Source: Pleomorphomonas sp. T1.2MG-36 (lineage in GTDB: Bacteria; Pseudomonadota; Alphaproteobacteria; Rhizobiales; Pleomorphomonadaceae). Taken from it: a DNA stretch of 64,000 nt. The stretch is from positions 124,001-188,000 of the forward strand of contig NZ_CATNLY010000045.1 of NCBI RefSeq assembly GCF_950100655.1, given 5' to 3'. Each line of letters opens with the position of its first letter. Position 1 is the first letter of the stretch. Shown one piece after another: positions 16,383-26,099 of the stretch. Position numbers and translations under genes: made by a program. The notes beneath the pieces are model-generated. The model saw only the letters and a list, made by a program, of their open reading frames with translations, ran no database searches and was not told the origin of the DNA.

Positions 16383-18452
16383 TCAACTCGGGAAGCCTAA
16401 GTCACGTAGACGGCCTAGCAGCCCAAGCGCGTGCTTCGATTGACCATCCGTTGGAAGTTGACGAGGCATTGAGGCGCAGACTTGTAGAATCTGCATGTCC
16501 TTCGGCGTCAAACGCTTCTTGAGACGCCCCCATTCAAGTACGCGATTCCAGTGGTCCGCGCCGAGCGTAACGACTTCTGTCTGGGCATTGATGCCGTCTG
16601 TCAGACTCTTCGCCGCATGAGCTTCACGCTTTGCCGCCTTCGTGGCGTCGATCAGCGCGCGACAACTGTCAAAATCGTCGTCGTAATCGAGATGTCTGGA
16701 TTTCAGACCATTCCAGCAAGCTTGCTGCTTGGCCCATTCGGACATGTTGCGAATGCCGGCCGGAGGATGGGTAATCGCATCGTGAGCTGCTTCCGCGGCA
16801 ACCATCAGCGCACGGGCTAAAGGCTCGGAAACCGCTTGGCGGCGCCAGATGGAATCGAGGTCCAGCACCTCCTTTTCGCTTTCGGCGTCGTGAAACACCT
16901 TAGCCATGGCATAGGTAACTATGTTGGCGCGATAACCGCCTTCGTACCAAGGCTGCTTCGGTATATCTGCCTCAAGCTGTCGGAATATGATTGCCTTTGC
17001 AATCAGGCGCCTGAACCAGAGTTCGTCATACTTCGTGTCACTCTTCGACCAGGCTTCACCGATGGCCTTCGCGAATTCGGCAAAGTTCTTCTGCGCGCCC
17101 CTAGACACAAGATATGGCATCCCGGTCGCGGAAAACTCGAACTTGGCCAGATCGGTCTTGCTGACGAATTGCGCCTTCGGGTACTCCAGATCGAATTTCT
17201 TCTGTTGTGGTGTTGTCAGCTTGCTACGAGCATTGATGAACTGCCCACGCGAGCGCTCGTAGAACCACTTGCTGTCATGCCGTTCGCCGTCACGCGCCGC
17301 AAAGATGACGGTCCGGGAGAGCTGCTCCATACGGACATAAAAGGGTTGGTTCGAGAAGAAGTCAGCAGCGTTCACCTTGTTCTGAGTGTTGGCGTACTCC
17401 GAAATCCTGGGAACGATCTCTTCCGACCGCTCGGGTGGCACCACCGTCAACTTCATCTGGACAAAGACGCGATCAAGCTGCTCGGCCGCCAACTTCAGCC
17501 CGGCATGAATTGAGCCTGTAGTCTGTGCTCCATTGACGATTTGCAGGTTGCTGATCGCTGCAACGGCCAATCCAGAATCCGACTGGATCAGACTGACCTC
17601 GTCAGCCGTCGCCGACAATCCATTATTGTACGGAAAGAAGAGCTCAGGCTCTTCGCGGATCGTCTTTTGGATACCCTTGTTGGTCTTGGCCCGAGCCTGG
17701 AGGAAGGATCTGACGTTAGCCTCAAGCAGTCGCGCTCCCCACCGATCATAGATTTCGGCCAGTTGCCGCCCGGGCACTATCATCAGATAGCTTTCCAATG
17801 CCGCCCCATTTTGCGAAGCCTTGAGAGCCGGCAAGGCACCACCGAAATCTGCGGCGAAGTCGATGACCATGTCCTCGCGCGCCAACCCGGAGCGATCGAA
17901 ACGCTCGAAACGGGCCAGATCCCACACCGACCAGGTTATCGGCACTTCCCCCGCATCTGCCAGCTTCACCACATCGTCACGGCTGCTGTAGCGACGGTTG
18001 GAAACGAGAACCAGCTTGACCTTGGTGATGTGCGGCCAAGTAGCAATTATGAGGTCGGATATCTGGAAGCCAGGATCGACTTCGTTCAGTGCATCCCGGA
18101 ATTCCGGCTTGCGTGCCTGCTTGAGAAAGCGGATCAGGGGATTCAGGATTGAGGGAACATCCCCCTTGCTAAAGCTCTGCACCTCATCGCTATCATGAAA
18201 GTCGCACACGATCAGACCGAGGACGCCCTCGCTTTCGCGGGGATCGCCCGCATAACCGTCTACCCGTATCCGTTTGTTCCCGTCACCAGACTGATGAAAC
18301 GCCCTGTCCGCAGTTTCGAGCTCCCCGGCAGCCGTCAAACGCTCGGCCATGCGGTCGAAGAATGCCTCGACCATCATGATGCCACTCGCGTCCGCCTCCC
18401 GCCGAATGTCAGCCATCAGGTTCTGGTGATATTCTTCCAGTTCATCGCTCAT
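16383..18452 (-). CDS. AIPR (abortive infection phage resistance) family protein
   Basis: A 689-residue AIPR-family protein. The diagnostic block is LFFPYNNGLSATADEV preceded by VRSFLQARAKTNKGIQKTI and followed by LQIVNGAQTTGSIHAG. It starts at ATG 18452, which overlaps the stop of the PD-(D/E)XK gene (ATGA). AIPR proteins occur repeatedly with Z1, GHKL ATPase and methyltransferase genes in predicted restriction systems, as here. The biochemical activity is not established. It has no membrane segment and should be cytoplasmic. Confidence 0.88.
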   Translation of the reverse strand: MSDELEEYHQNLMADIRREADASGIMMVEAFFDRMAERLTAAGELETADRAFHQSGDGNKRIRVDGYAGDPRESEGVLGLIVCDFHDSDEVQSFSKGDVPSILNPLIRFLKQARKPEFRDALNEVDPGFQISDLIIATWPHITKVKLVLVSNRRYSSRDDVVKLADAGEVPITWSVWDLARFERFDRSGLAREDMVIDFAADFGGALPALKASQNGAALESYLMIVPGRQLAEIYDRWGARLLEANVRSFLQARAKTNKGIQKTIREEPELFFPYNNGLSATADEVSLIQSDSGLAVAAISNLQIVNGAQTTGSIHAGLKLAAEQLDRVFVQMKLTVVPPERSEEIVPRISEYANTQNKVNAADFFSNQPFYVRMEQLSRTVIFAARDGERHDSKWFYERSRGQFINARSKLTTPQQKKFDLEYPKAQFVSKTDLAKFEFSATGMPYLVSRGAQKNFAEFAKAIGEAWSKSDTKYDELWFRRLIAKAIIFRQLEADIPKQPWYEGGYRANIVTYAMAKVFHDAESEKEVLDLDSIWRRQAVSEPLARALMVAAEAAHDAITHPPAGIRNMSEWAKQQACWNGLKSRHLDYDDDFDSCRALIDATKAAKREAHAAKSLTDGINAQTEVVTLGADHWNRVLEWGRLKKRLTPKDMQILQVCASMPRQLPTDGQSKHALGLLGRLRDLGFPS

Positions 18453-19426
18453 GACCGCGGTCCTATCCCCCCAAGACTTGCACACACACTGGCCCAATCG
18501 GATCTGAAGGGACTGCAAGCCGACAACGCAATTGCATAGGTGACGTCAGAGACTCCGAGCGGCACTGGGCCTGCGATCCTCGGAAAGCCATCTGATACCG
18601 AATGAAACTCGGGTACGGAAGCGATCCACCGCCAAGCTGAGTAGTCGTGCATGGCATCGTAGCCTGCGTCAGCGAGATGCAGGTCCCACTGCATTATGGC
18701 TGACGGCTCGACCCTTTCGAGCACGCCGGTCACTTCTGCCACAATATCCGTCAGCGTTCGACCGTGCGGCAGCTGAACCCTGTCGATGGCCAAGACCGCA
18801 AGCCAGAGATGATGCCCGGCGACATCGGCCAACTGGAATTCGCTGGAAATCTTCACGAACGGCTGCGACGCCCCCCTCCGTGCCTTGACTTCGATACAAT
18901 CGGCCTCGAACTCGAAGTCCTTTGGTGCTCCGGACGGGCCTGTCCACGCGGCAAGCGCTGCCTTCGGTCCGAGTTCGGCGATCAACAGCTGGAGGACCTC
19001 GATTTCGCCGATCAGACCCTTCTGCGCTTCCTCAGACAGGACCTCGGATTTGCCGCCGCGCAGCAGATAATGCCAGCGGAATGAACGACCGATCGCCCTC
19101 TCCAGCGCTTCCCGTTCAGTTGGCGCAGGTTCGGCTGCGGCCATCAAATCGCGGCAAAATGTTTCGAACAGTTCGATCTGGGCTCTGTCTCTCAGTCGGA
19201 TATAAAGGATTGGTCCACCAGGCAACGTCTGAAACCGGATCTCCAGATTTCCCAGTCGAGGCAAATCGAGGGGCGGATCAGGCAGTTGAGATAGCTGCAA
19301 GACGAGCGTCGCATCGGCGCGCGGCATGACCGCCCAGAACCAGTTCCAGCGAGCGGCGACGGAAACACGGCGCGTATCTGTTTGCCCAGCTTCGAGACCA
19401 GACCAGGGAGTATCACTCGGTATCAC
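18449..19426 (-). CDS. PD-(D/E)XK motif protein (DUF4420 type)
   Basis: A 325-residue protein of the PD-(D/E)XK nuclease-fold group usually annotated as 'PD-(D/E)XK motif protein'. Key stretches are KGLIGEIEVLQLLIAELG, then FEFEADCIEVKARRG, where the E-x-K pair follows an acidic strand. It starts at ATG 19426, overlapping the end of the Z1 gene by 14 bp, and its stop overlaps the AIPR start. It is a good candidate for the cutting subunit of the system, together with Vsr. Confidence 0.85.
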   Translation of the reverse strand: MIPSDTPWSGLEAGQTDTRRVSVAARWNWFWAVMPRADATLVLQLSQLPDPPLDLPRLGNLEIRFQTLPGGPILYIRLRDRAQIELFETFCRDLMAAAEPAPTEREALERAIGRSFRWHYLLRGGKSEVLSEEAQKGLIGEIEVLQLLIAELGPKAALAAWTGPSGAPKDFEFEADCIEVKARRGASQPFVKISSEFQLADVAGHHLWLAVLAIDRVQLPHGRTLTDIVAEVTGVLERVEPSAIMQWDLHLADAGYDAMHDYSAWRWIASVPEFHSVSDGFPRIAGPVPLGVSDVTYAIALSACSPFRSDWASVCASLGGIGPRS

Positions 19427-22157
19427 CCTGCGCCTCCTCCTCAGTTTCTTCCTCGCCGAACATCTCGCGCATGCGCACGGTGTTGACGACGTACTCTACG
19501 GTACCACCGGTGATACTGCTGGACGGGAAGGAAAGCCCCCACGCAAGGATATCGGGAGCGTACTGGGGGCGGCCATCGACCTCACCGATCTTCGGCCTGA
19601 CCAGACGCAGGATCATCAGGGGCCGTCGCCCGGGAACCGATCTGTAGACCCTCGGCGATATCGTCTTGGGCAGCGTCTTGTCGGCGCGCTCATTCTTGTA
19701 TCTGTCCAAGGCAGCCTTGATCTGCTCTTCCGTAAGTCCTTCGCGCTCGTCCTCGGAAGACCCGACGCGGCGGCTCACGCCACTGATCGTGAACACACCG
19801 CGGGCGTGGTCGTCTGCGTCGACAGAGCGCTCGAACGGAACCAGACTAAGATGTGCCAAAGGAACCGGATCAAACTCGCTTCGCGTGGAACTCGCGATGA
19901 ATACGTCCCAGCTCTTCAGCTCGGAATTGGCGCGAGCCTCTATGTAGTCGCGTATCAGCTTCGGATCTGTAAGTGGGTCAGCTGGCGGACTTGCCGAATC
20001 TGCCCTGAAAGCACGAAGGAAAGCATCAATGAGGCCCACTGCAACACCGCGCACAAGGTGACCTCGCGAACGCGGTTCAAACTCGTATCCCTCTGCCTGC
20101 ATCCCCTCAAGAAGGTCCATGCCTGCCTGCATGTTGCGGGCAAGCTGCGCGGCGTCCACGACAATCCGCGTCGTCTCTACCAAGCTCTCGGCGAGCCCCA
20201 CTTTCATTGGCAAGGGTTTGCCGCTTCCCATCTTGTTGCGGGCAGTCACTATGAGGGACTCTGGATGGCTGCGTACGGCAAGGCCGAACTGCTCCGGAGT
20301 GGCCTTTGCCAGCTCCATGCGCTTGAGCTGGGCCTGCAGGTCATCCATTGCCTCGTGGATGTGGGCATACCAACCGACACCGGCAGCCGGCATCCAGATT
20401 CGACAGAGGTCCTCATATCCCATTCGATATCCGAACCAGCGGCCCATCTGCATCAATGTGTCGTACATGATCGAGTTGCGAAGGAAGTAGCTGATCATCA
20501 GCCCCTCCAGCGTAAGCCCACGCGACAGTGAAAAACCTCCTACCGCGATGACGGTAACCCCATGCTCGCCACCTTGATCGTAATCGAGAGCCTGAGAACG
20601 TCTGGAGGCGTTCACCTCGATTACGCGAAGGGCGACCATCACCTCATGCAGTCGCGCCTGAACGGTTGACCAGCCGCCGCCGTCGGCTTCGCCAAACTCC
20701 TCCTCCCACACAGCATGCAACGCCGCTATTTCGGGGTTTCGGAGAGCAGATGTCCCCTTCCCCGCATCAACACTGACGGCATCCCGGATGCGGCCGACCA
20801 GATCGGAAATCCGCGACCGCAGCCTTCCCTGCACGCTGGTAAAGCGCGAGGCGTTGACCAGCATGGAAGCGTGGGCTGCTTGTTGCCCACGGACGTTCCG
20901 GATCGCTCGCGCAACGATGAAGGAACGGACCGCTCTCACGAGACTCCCAGGCAGCGCGTCGACCGGATGGTTGATGTTGTGCTTGATCGGGAGGACATCC
21001 TCGTTGTCGTCAATCAACCGGACATGCTGATTCCGAGCATCGAGAAACACCTTTTGAGCGCCGAAGTAGTTCGATGGCGCGTCGAGCCCGATGATGAAGT
21101 GGCGCGGGAAGAGATCCTGACTGAAGACCTCGTCGTCGGTATCAGGATCGATGAAGATGTTGGCAAACGGAGTGGCGGTGTATCCGACGTAACAACTCCG
21201 CTCGAAAAGTTGCAAAAGCTCTCGGATCTGCCCGTTGATGCGGGTGACCTCGTCACGGGAATAGCCCGTGTTGATCGACGCGTTGTCGGCCTCGTCGTCG
21301 ATCAGAAGCATCGGCTCCTTGACCATTTGCGAACCTTGGCTGAGCGAGTGCTCCTTCAGCCACTCCAGCAGGTTCTTCAACGTGTTCGAGTTCTTCTTGA
21401 TCACCAGAACGACCGGAGCCTTGTACTGCCCCACCTGACTAGTGTTGGTCGTAGCAGTCGCCTTGTTGAAGTCCTTGAACGTGTTGGTCAAGGAAACAGG
21501 AAACTCTCGCTGATCGAATTTCCCGACGCCAATGATCTTCTGTCTTTGGGCCTTGTTGCTACTGGCCAGCCTTCCGGTATCACGACCGATGAACCCCTCG
21601 TCGATTCGCATCTGCGTCTGGTTGCGCAGGTTGTTGTGGATGCCGGCAATGACGATAATCACTTGATATCCGGCGTCCGCAGCCTTGCAGATCAGGCCGG
21701 TGTAGTTCGCCGTCTTCCCGCTCTGGACATGCCCGACAACCATGCCCTTTCGGCTCCAGCGACTCTTGTTGTCTGGATCTCCCAGACGATCGAGGATGCG
21801 GTCCGTTACCTCGTCCGTCGCGTCGATCACAGACTTTGGCAAGCCCTTCTGATTCAGCAGGCTCCTGTAGCGACTCCAGTAATAATCCCTCACCTTGCCA
21901 TTGATCCGGGCGTCATGGAGCCAGGGGCGAAAATCCTCCGCGTCAACGATCGCTCCCAGCCCCATGCTGATGCCGTATTTTTCCTCGATCAGACGCGCGA
22001 GCTCTTCGGCTTCGCCATCCTTGATCTTCCCGGCAAACATGGGCGTCGTACGCAGTTGCGCTATGATATCCCTTATCGACTGGGCGGTGTGCGGCCCCGC
22101 CTGTGAAGCCATGTACATGGCGGTCATGCCTTCAAGGCTGCTAAGCTCGGGTGTCAT
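19413..22157 (-). CDS. Z1-domain ATPase/helicase-like protein
   Basis: A 914-residue Z1-domain protein. Walker A is GHVQSGKTANYTG, with the downstream VIIVIAGIHNNLRNQTQ typical of Z1. Walker B is MLLIDDEADNAS, followed by CYVGYTATPFANI, a superfamily-2 helicase-type motif III. A late motif, GGFSLSRGLTLEGL, is also present. The start ATG 22157 overlaps the stop of the GHKL gene (ATGA), preferred over an upstream start. In predicted GHKL/MORC-type restriction systems the Z1 protein is thought to be the motor subunit. Its DNA activity here is inferred from the family. Confidence 0.9.
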   Translation of the reverse strand: MTPELSSLEGMTAMYMASQAGPHTAQSIRDIIAQLRTTPMFAGKIKDGEAEELARLIEEKYGISMGLGAIVDAEDFRPWLHDARINGKVRDYYWSRYRSLLNQKGLPKSVIDATDEVTDRILDRLGDPDNKSRWSRKGMVVGHVQSGKTANYTGLICKAADAGYQVIIVIAGIHNNLRNQTQMRIDEGFIGRDTGRLASSNKAQRQKIIGVGKFDQREFPVSLTNTFKDFNKATATTNTSQVGQYKAPVVLVIKKNSNTLKNLLEWLKEHSLSQGSQMVKEPMLLIDDEADNASINTGYSRDEVTRINGQIRELLQLFERSCYVGYTATPFANIFIDPDTDDEVFSQDLFPRHFIIGLDAPSNYFGAQKVFLDARNQHVRLIDDNEDVLPIKHNINHPVDALPGSLVRAVRSFIVARAIRNVRGQQAAHASMLVNASRFTSVQGRLRSRISDLVGRIRDAVSVDAGKGTSALRNPEIAALHAVWEEEFGEADGGGWSTVQARLHEVMVALRVIEVNASRRSQALDYDQGGEHGVTVIAVGGFSLSRGLTLEGLMISYFLRNSIMYDTLMQMGRWFGYRMGYEDLCRIWMPAAGVGWYAHIHEAMDDLQAQLKRMELAKATPEQFGLAVRSHPESLIVTARNKMGSGKPLPMKVGLAESLVETTRIVVDAAQLARNMQAGMDLLEGMQAEGYEFEPRSRGHLVRGVAVGLIDAFLRAFRADSASPPADPLTDPKLIRDYIEARANSELKSWDVFIASSTRSEFDPVPLAHLSLVPFERSVDADDHARGVFTISGVSRRVGSSEDEREGLTEEQIKAALDRYKNERADKTLPKTISPRVYRSVPGRRPLMILRLVRPKIGEVDGRPQYAPDILAWGLSFPSSSITGGTVEYVVNTVRMREMFGEEETEEEAQGDTE

Positions 22158-23653
22158 TCGTCCTCCCTGACCTCCAAGGTAGTCTCGACGAGGCGCTGGG
22201 TATCCTCCCAAGCGGACCGAAAAGGATCAACGTCCTTCATGAGTGCCATGATTTCATCGATGCTCTTTCGAGCGGTCATCAAGACAGAAAGCGTCGCCCT
22301 CACCGCCTGAGCCAGGGTGTCTTCGTCCACGCGGTCCGGAACGATCTGTTCGGCAGAACCGGCCATGTCGGCATGAAGTGCTTCAACAGGAAGCGATGCG
22401 CCCACCAGAACAATGCAGTTGAAGAATTCTCGACGGAGATGTTCCGGCAGGCGTGTGGCGAACTCGGCGAACGCGGGGTGTTCGACATTAGGGCGATATC
22501 GAATTTGGCCTTCCGCCTGAATGCGATGCCACATTGGCAGGCGGTCCTGGTCGACCAGCTTCTGCCCACGCTTGCGATATGTGCGTTTCGAGCCGTCCTG
22601 AATACGCTCGATCACTTTCTTCAGTCGCTCCCGCACTAATGGTGGTAGCTGCGCGGATGACTTCTTGACGTCAATCTTCCAGTCAGCATCCATCTGGTTC
22701 GATATGTCGATCCTGACGCGCGATAGCTTCGTGATCTCGGAGTGCCTACAGAGGCCAAACCACGTCCCGTGAATGATCAGCCTATTGCCCCGGTACAAAT
22801 AGAAACCCTGGGATTTTTGATGCCCTTCTGGCCCGCCGATCTCATCCCATTCCGCCTTGCTCATCTGCTTGTGGTGCGGAAGGGTGTAGCTCTGGATCTC
22901 TACCGTTCTGCCCCCCAGAGTCAGCGACTCGTCAGGACCGTGGATCGTCGCTGGGTTCTTGCGGGCAAACGGATCAAGCGGACGAATCTGGCGCCCGTTC
23001 AGAAGAATGCGGAGCGGCTTCGCCGCTTCCATGAAGCGGTGGAAGACGAGGCGAAGATGGTACTCGGCCTCAGCGACTCTCTGGTTGATGAGTTCGGCTC
23101 GCTTCTCTGGACTGAAGGAACCGCTCCCCTCCAATCGATCGAGCTTCTGCCAGAGAACAAGCGTGCCGCTATCTCCCAGATGATCGATCGCAGAAATCTC
23201 AGGCAGGTTGTCCGGGAGCTGAATGGCCCAATCGTTCCGCCTTGCCACATCGTCCAGATCCCAAACGGCGACTGATGTGCCACCCGATCGTCGCGAGATG
23301 ACCGTTAGCCGTCGACATTGCGAGAAGCTCGCACTCTTCAGACCAAGACCGAACCGACCAAGATCAGGTTCGTCACGAGTCGCGAGCGGGTTGCGACTGC
23401 CTGGTCGCATCGCGGCAACGAGCTCTACTTCAGACATCCCATCGCCGTCATCGATGATGGCGATATAAGGCTCCTCTGAAAACACCTCCGTTAGGATCCG
23501 AACGGTCCGGGCGTTTGCAGTGATCGAATTGTCGATGATGTCGGCAATGGCGGTATCAAGCGAATAACCGATATCCCGAAGGCCTTCGATCAGCGCACTT
23601 GCGTGAGGTGTGGCGTCAGCCCGGCGCACATTGTTCTCGTTTAGCATCGTCAT
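22154..23653 (-). CDS. GHKL-type (MutL/MORC-like) ATPase
   Basis: A 499-residue GHKL ATPase. The N box is LDTAIADIIDNSITANA, the G1 box IIDDGDGMSEVE and the G2 box GRFGLGLKSASFSQ. A middle region resembles an S5-like transducer domain (residues 200-330). Its C-terminal third is helical, without a clear nuclease motif. It lies 60 bp after the methyltransferase and overlaps the Z1 gene start by 4 bp. This matches the MutL/MORC homologues that Iyer, Abhiman and Aravind (2008) predicted in restriction-modification operons. It could act as an ATP-driven clamp around DNA. Confidence 0.9.
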   Translation of the reverse strand: MTMLNENNVRRADATPHASALIEGLRDIGYSLDTAIADIIDNSITANARTVRILTEVFSEEPYIAIIDDGDGMSEVELVAAMRPGSRNPLATRDEPDLGRFGLGLKSASFSQCRRLTVISRRSGGTSVAVWDLDDVARRNDWAIQLPDNLPEISAIDHLGDSGTLVLWQKLDRLEGSGSFSPEKRAELINQRVAEAEYHLRLVFHRFMEAAKPLRILLNGRQIRPLDPFARKNPATIHGPDESLTLGGRTVEIQSYTLPHHKQMSKAEWDEIGGPEGHQKSQGFYLYRGNRLIIHGTWFGLCRHSEITKLSRVRIDISNQMDADWKIDVKKSSAQLPPLVRERLKKVIERIQDGSKRTYRKRGQKLVDQDRLPMWHRIQAEGQIRYRPNVEHPAFAEFATRLPEHLRREFFNCIVLVGASLPVEALHADMAGSAEQIVPDRVDEDTLAQAVRATLSVLMTARKSIDEIMALMKDVDPFRSAWEDTQRLVETTLEVREDE

Positions 23654-23713
23654 ATTCGCAGCGGATTGATTCCACCTTGGCGCGAACCTGAATGCTTTAC
23701 AAGCAGGACAAAT

Positions 23714-25255
23714 TCAGAGATGTCGAGTATTCAGGACCTGCCAGACGAGCCCTGCAATTTGCCGCGCCAGCCATGGCGGAACGGCATTGCCGACCTGAAC
23801 ATATTGCTGCGTGCGATTTCCCAGAAAAAGATAGTCGTCTGGAAAAGTCTGCAGTCTCGCGGCCTCGCGTACGGTCAAGCTGCGGCATTGCGAAGCGTCA
23901 GGATGGATAAAGTAATTACCATCCTTGGAAATGTGACTGGTGATGGTCGTTGATGGTTCGTTTGCCAGCTGCACGCGAAAGCGGTCGTTGAAGTCCCCGC
24001 TCATCCAGTTCCGATGATTTGGGCTCAGCATTGCCGGAAACTCCGCAGCCCTCGGACTAACTCCCCTGACCTTGCCGAATACCGCTGCAAACAGGTACCG
24101 ACCGAGGTCGGAAGCCATATGTGCCCGCGTCTCGTGTTGAGCCAGTGCCCGAAGTTCCGAACATTCTAACCATTGCAACAGTGCATCAGAGGAAGTTCCG
24201 TAGCCGTCCGGCAATGCCGACGAGGTGCGGGCGGGAATCTCTCCCTCCATTTGGGCTGCGACTAGATTGAAAGCGAGAGTTATGCCTGCCTCGCCGTCCG
24301 TTTCGTGTACTCGCGCGAGCTCATCGGCTGCGGCGGCGACAATCAAGCTCCAGGCATCTTCTCCGTCTTCGATCCTGCTCAAGCCACTGCGTACCCGCGG
24401 CAGCGTTCCAATGACATCGGCTACGGTCCTTAGTCGCTGGGCCACCGGAATGCTTGCTCCCTCGATACCAGAAGCAACATCGGATCTGATTCCCACAATG
24501 ATCACCCTGTGGCGCCTTTGGGGAACACCAAACTCTTCGGCCTGAATAATGAAGTCGGACGGCTGAAGTGCCTCACACAAACTTGCACGGCTATCCTGAA
24601 CCCGGATGGCGCGCAGTTCGTAAACTCGCCCAGAACCGGAGCCAAGCGATGCGAGATCTTCCATCAGCATTTCGAATACGAGGCGGCTCTCAATGGTCGA
24701 TGAAAGCATGCCCTTGACGTTTTCCATCACGAAAACAGCCGGGCGCAGCCTATCAAGTACAGAAATGTATTCCCTGAACAGATAGTGCCGCTCATCGTTC
24801 TCCGGCACGTAGTCGCGTTTTCCCTTGGCACGCGCGCGACCTACCAGAGAGTAAGCCTGACAGGGTGGGCCACCGATCAAGATCGTGTCGTCAACCCTCC
24901 GGCGTAAATCTTGGATGGCCTTGTCGACGGCGTCGCGCGCATCGGTAGTTCCCAGCGCGATGCATCGCGCTTCGCTGACCGCACTCTCCCAAGCCTCCCG
25001 GTCTACATCTACCCAGTCAGGCTCACGTCCGATCGCCGCATGAAAGTCCAGAAAGCTGTCTGGAAGCCGTCCGTGACGAATACGGTATTGCCTCAAGAAG
25101 GCCCGCAGCCTCAGCGTTCGGTGAGCCGACTCTTCCTTCTCGACCGAAATACCGATGCGAAACGGCGAATGATCTTCGATTTCAAGGGACGAGAAACCTT
25201 CTCCCAGTCCACCAGGGCCTGCGAAAAGATCGACAACGCCGAAAATGGCGGGCAT
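23714..25255 (-). CDS. DNA (cytosine-5) methyltransferase of the defence operon
   Basis: A 513-residue C5 methyltransferase. Motif I is VVDLFAGPGGLGEGF, motif IV LIGGPPCQAYSLVG with the catalytic Cys, motif VI FVMENVKG, motif VIII VPQRRHRVIIVG and motif X YVQVGNAVPPWLA. A long insertion (about residues 35-95) separates motif I from motif IV, and the target-recognition region spans about 270-420. It is divergent from vsr with 65 bp between them and heads the minus-strand operon of GHKL, Z1, PD-(D/E)XK and AIPR genes. It should protect host DNA from the nuclease subunits. Confidence 0.93.
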   Translation of the reverse strand: MPAIFGVVDLFAGPGGLGEGFSSLEIEDHSPFRIGISVEKEESAHRTLRLRAFLRQYRIRHGRLPDSFLDFHAAIGREPDWVDVDREAWESAVSEARCIALGTTDARDAVDKAIQDLRRRVDDTILIGGPPCQAYSLVGRARAKGKRDYVPENDERHYLFREYISVLDRLRPAVFVMENVKGMLSSTIESRLVFEMLMEDLASLGSGSGRVYELRAIRVQDSRASLCEALQPSDFIIQAEEFGVPQRRHRVIIVGIRSDVASGIEGASIPVAQRLRTVADVIGTLPRVRSGLSRIEDGEDAWSLIVAAAADELARVHETDGEAGITLAFNLVAAQMEGEIPARTSSALPDGYGTSSDALLQWLECSELRALAQHETRAHMASDLGRYLFAAVFGKVRGVSPRAAEFPAMLSPNHRNWMSGDFNDRFRVQLANEPSTTITSHISKDGNYFIHPDASQCRSLTVREAARLQTFPDDYLFLGNRTQQYVQVGNAVPPWLARQIAGLVWQVLNTRHL

Positions 25256-25320
25256 ACCGGGCCTCTCGAATTCTGAACTGCGGCTGTATACCAGGTCCGT
25301 CAGGGAAGGCTAGGAGGCAA

Positions 25321-25788
25321 ATGGCCGATATTGTCGATCAGACAATCCGTTCAAGGATGATGTCTGGAATCCGGGGCAAGGATACCAAACCCGAGCTGTT
25401 GTTGCGCAAGGCACTCCATGCTCGCGGCTTCCGTTACAGCCTGCATTCGAGCAAACTGCCGGGCAAGCCCGACATTGTCCTCCCGAAATACAACGCGGTT
25501 GTCTTCGTGCACGGATGTTTCTGGCATCGCCACGAAGGATGTCGCTACGCCACATCTCCATCCACTCGAACGGATTTCTGGAATGCCAAGTTCGAGGCAA
25601 ACATTGAGCGAGACGAGACCGTCCAGAGGGCACTTCAAGCCTCCCACTGGAGAGTGGCAGTGGTTTGGGAGTGCGCAATCCGAAAGCCAACCATGCGAGC
25701 AATGGTAGTTGATACGCTGTGTAGTTGGCTGCGTGACGGAAATGGGAGCGCCAGCATTAGCCTCGGCGAAGGTGATATTCCGCACTAG
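25321..25788 (+). CDS. vsr: Very short patch repair (Vsr) endonuclease
   Basis: A 155-residue Vsr family nickase, which repairs T:G mismatches produced by deamination of 5-methylcytosine. Matching segments are RMMSGIRGKDTKPELLLRK, LPGKPDIVLPKYNAVVFV with the catalytic Asp, and HGCFWHRHEGC with zinc ligands. A strong AGGAGG ribosome-binding site precedes ATG 25321. It is divergent from the cytosine methyltransferase, as expected for a repair partner. In this operon type it may act in repair, in restriction, or in both. Confidence 0.92.
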   Translation: MADIVDQTIRSRMMSGIRGKDTKPELLLRKALHARGFRYSLHSSKLPGKPDIVLPKYNAVVFVHGCFWHRHEGCRYATSPSTRTDFWNAKFEANIERDETVQRALQASHWRVAVVWECAIRKPTMRAMVVDTLCSWLRDGNGSASISLGEGDIPH

Positions 25789-26099
25789 AATATAAAACAA
25801 ACACATCATCTGGTCGGCTTTGTGCTCACCACATAGGAAGGTGGCAAGTAGAATCATCCCTCATTCCTAGATCGGATGGCGTATGCCGGCCGAGTTCGCG
25901 GCGACCTTCCCGCCCCGTTGGGCTCTGGCGCTGCGCCAGACGAAAGGCTCCGCGCCGACGCCCGACATCACTGTCCGTCAGGACAAACCCAACGCCGGAA
26001 ACGAACTCAGAACTGGATAACTCCTAGGGGCAACGTCACTGTGGGTAACATGCGAGATAACCTTCTGCCATTATGAGGCACTCTAACGACTTTTATGCC
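25789..26099. other. Right-end spacer of the island
   Basis: No gene is evident. It contains a tight hairpin, TCTGGCGC-T-GCGCCAGA (near 25925-25941), which may end transcription from vsr, and CACC/GGTG arms near 25840. The last 40 bp lead to the attachment core and supply an ATG (26095) in frame with the comM 3' part. Confidence 0.6.

Noticed and set aside
20715..22106. 463-codon plus-strand frame opposite the Z1 gene
   Set aside because: It mirrors the Z1 coding strand, whose Walker motifs leave no doubt about the real frame.
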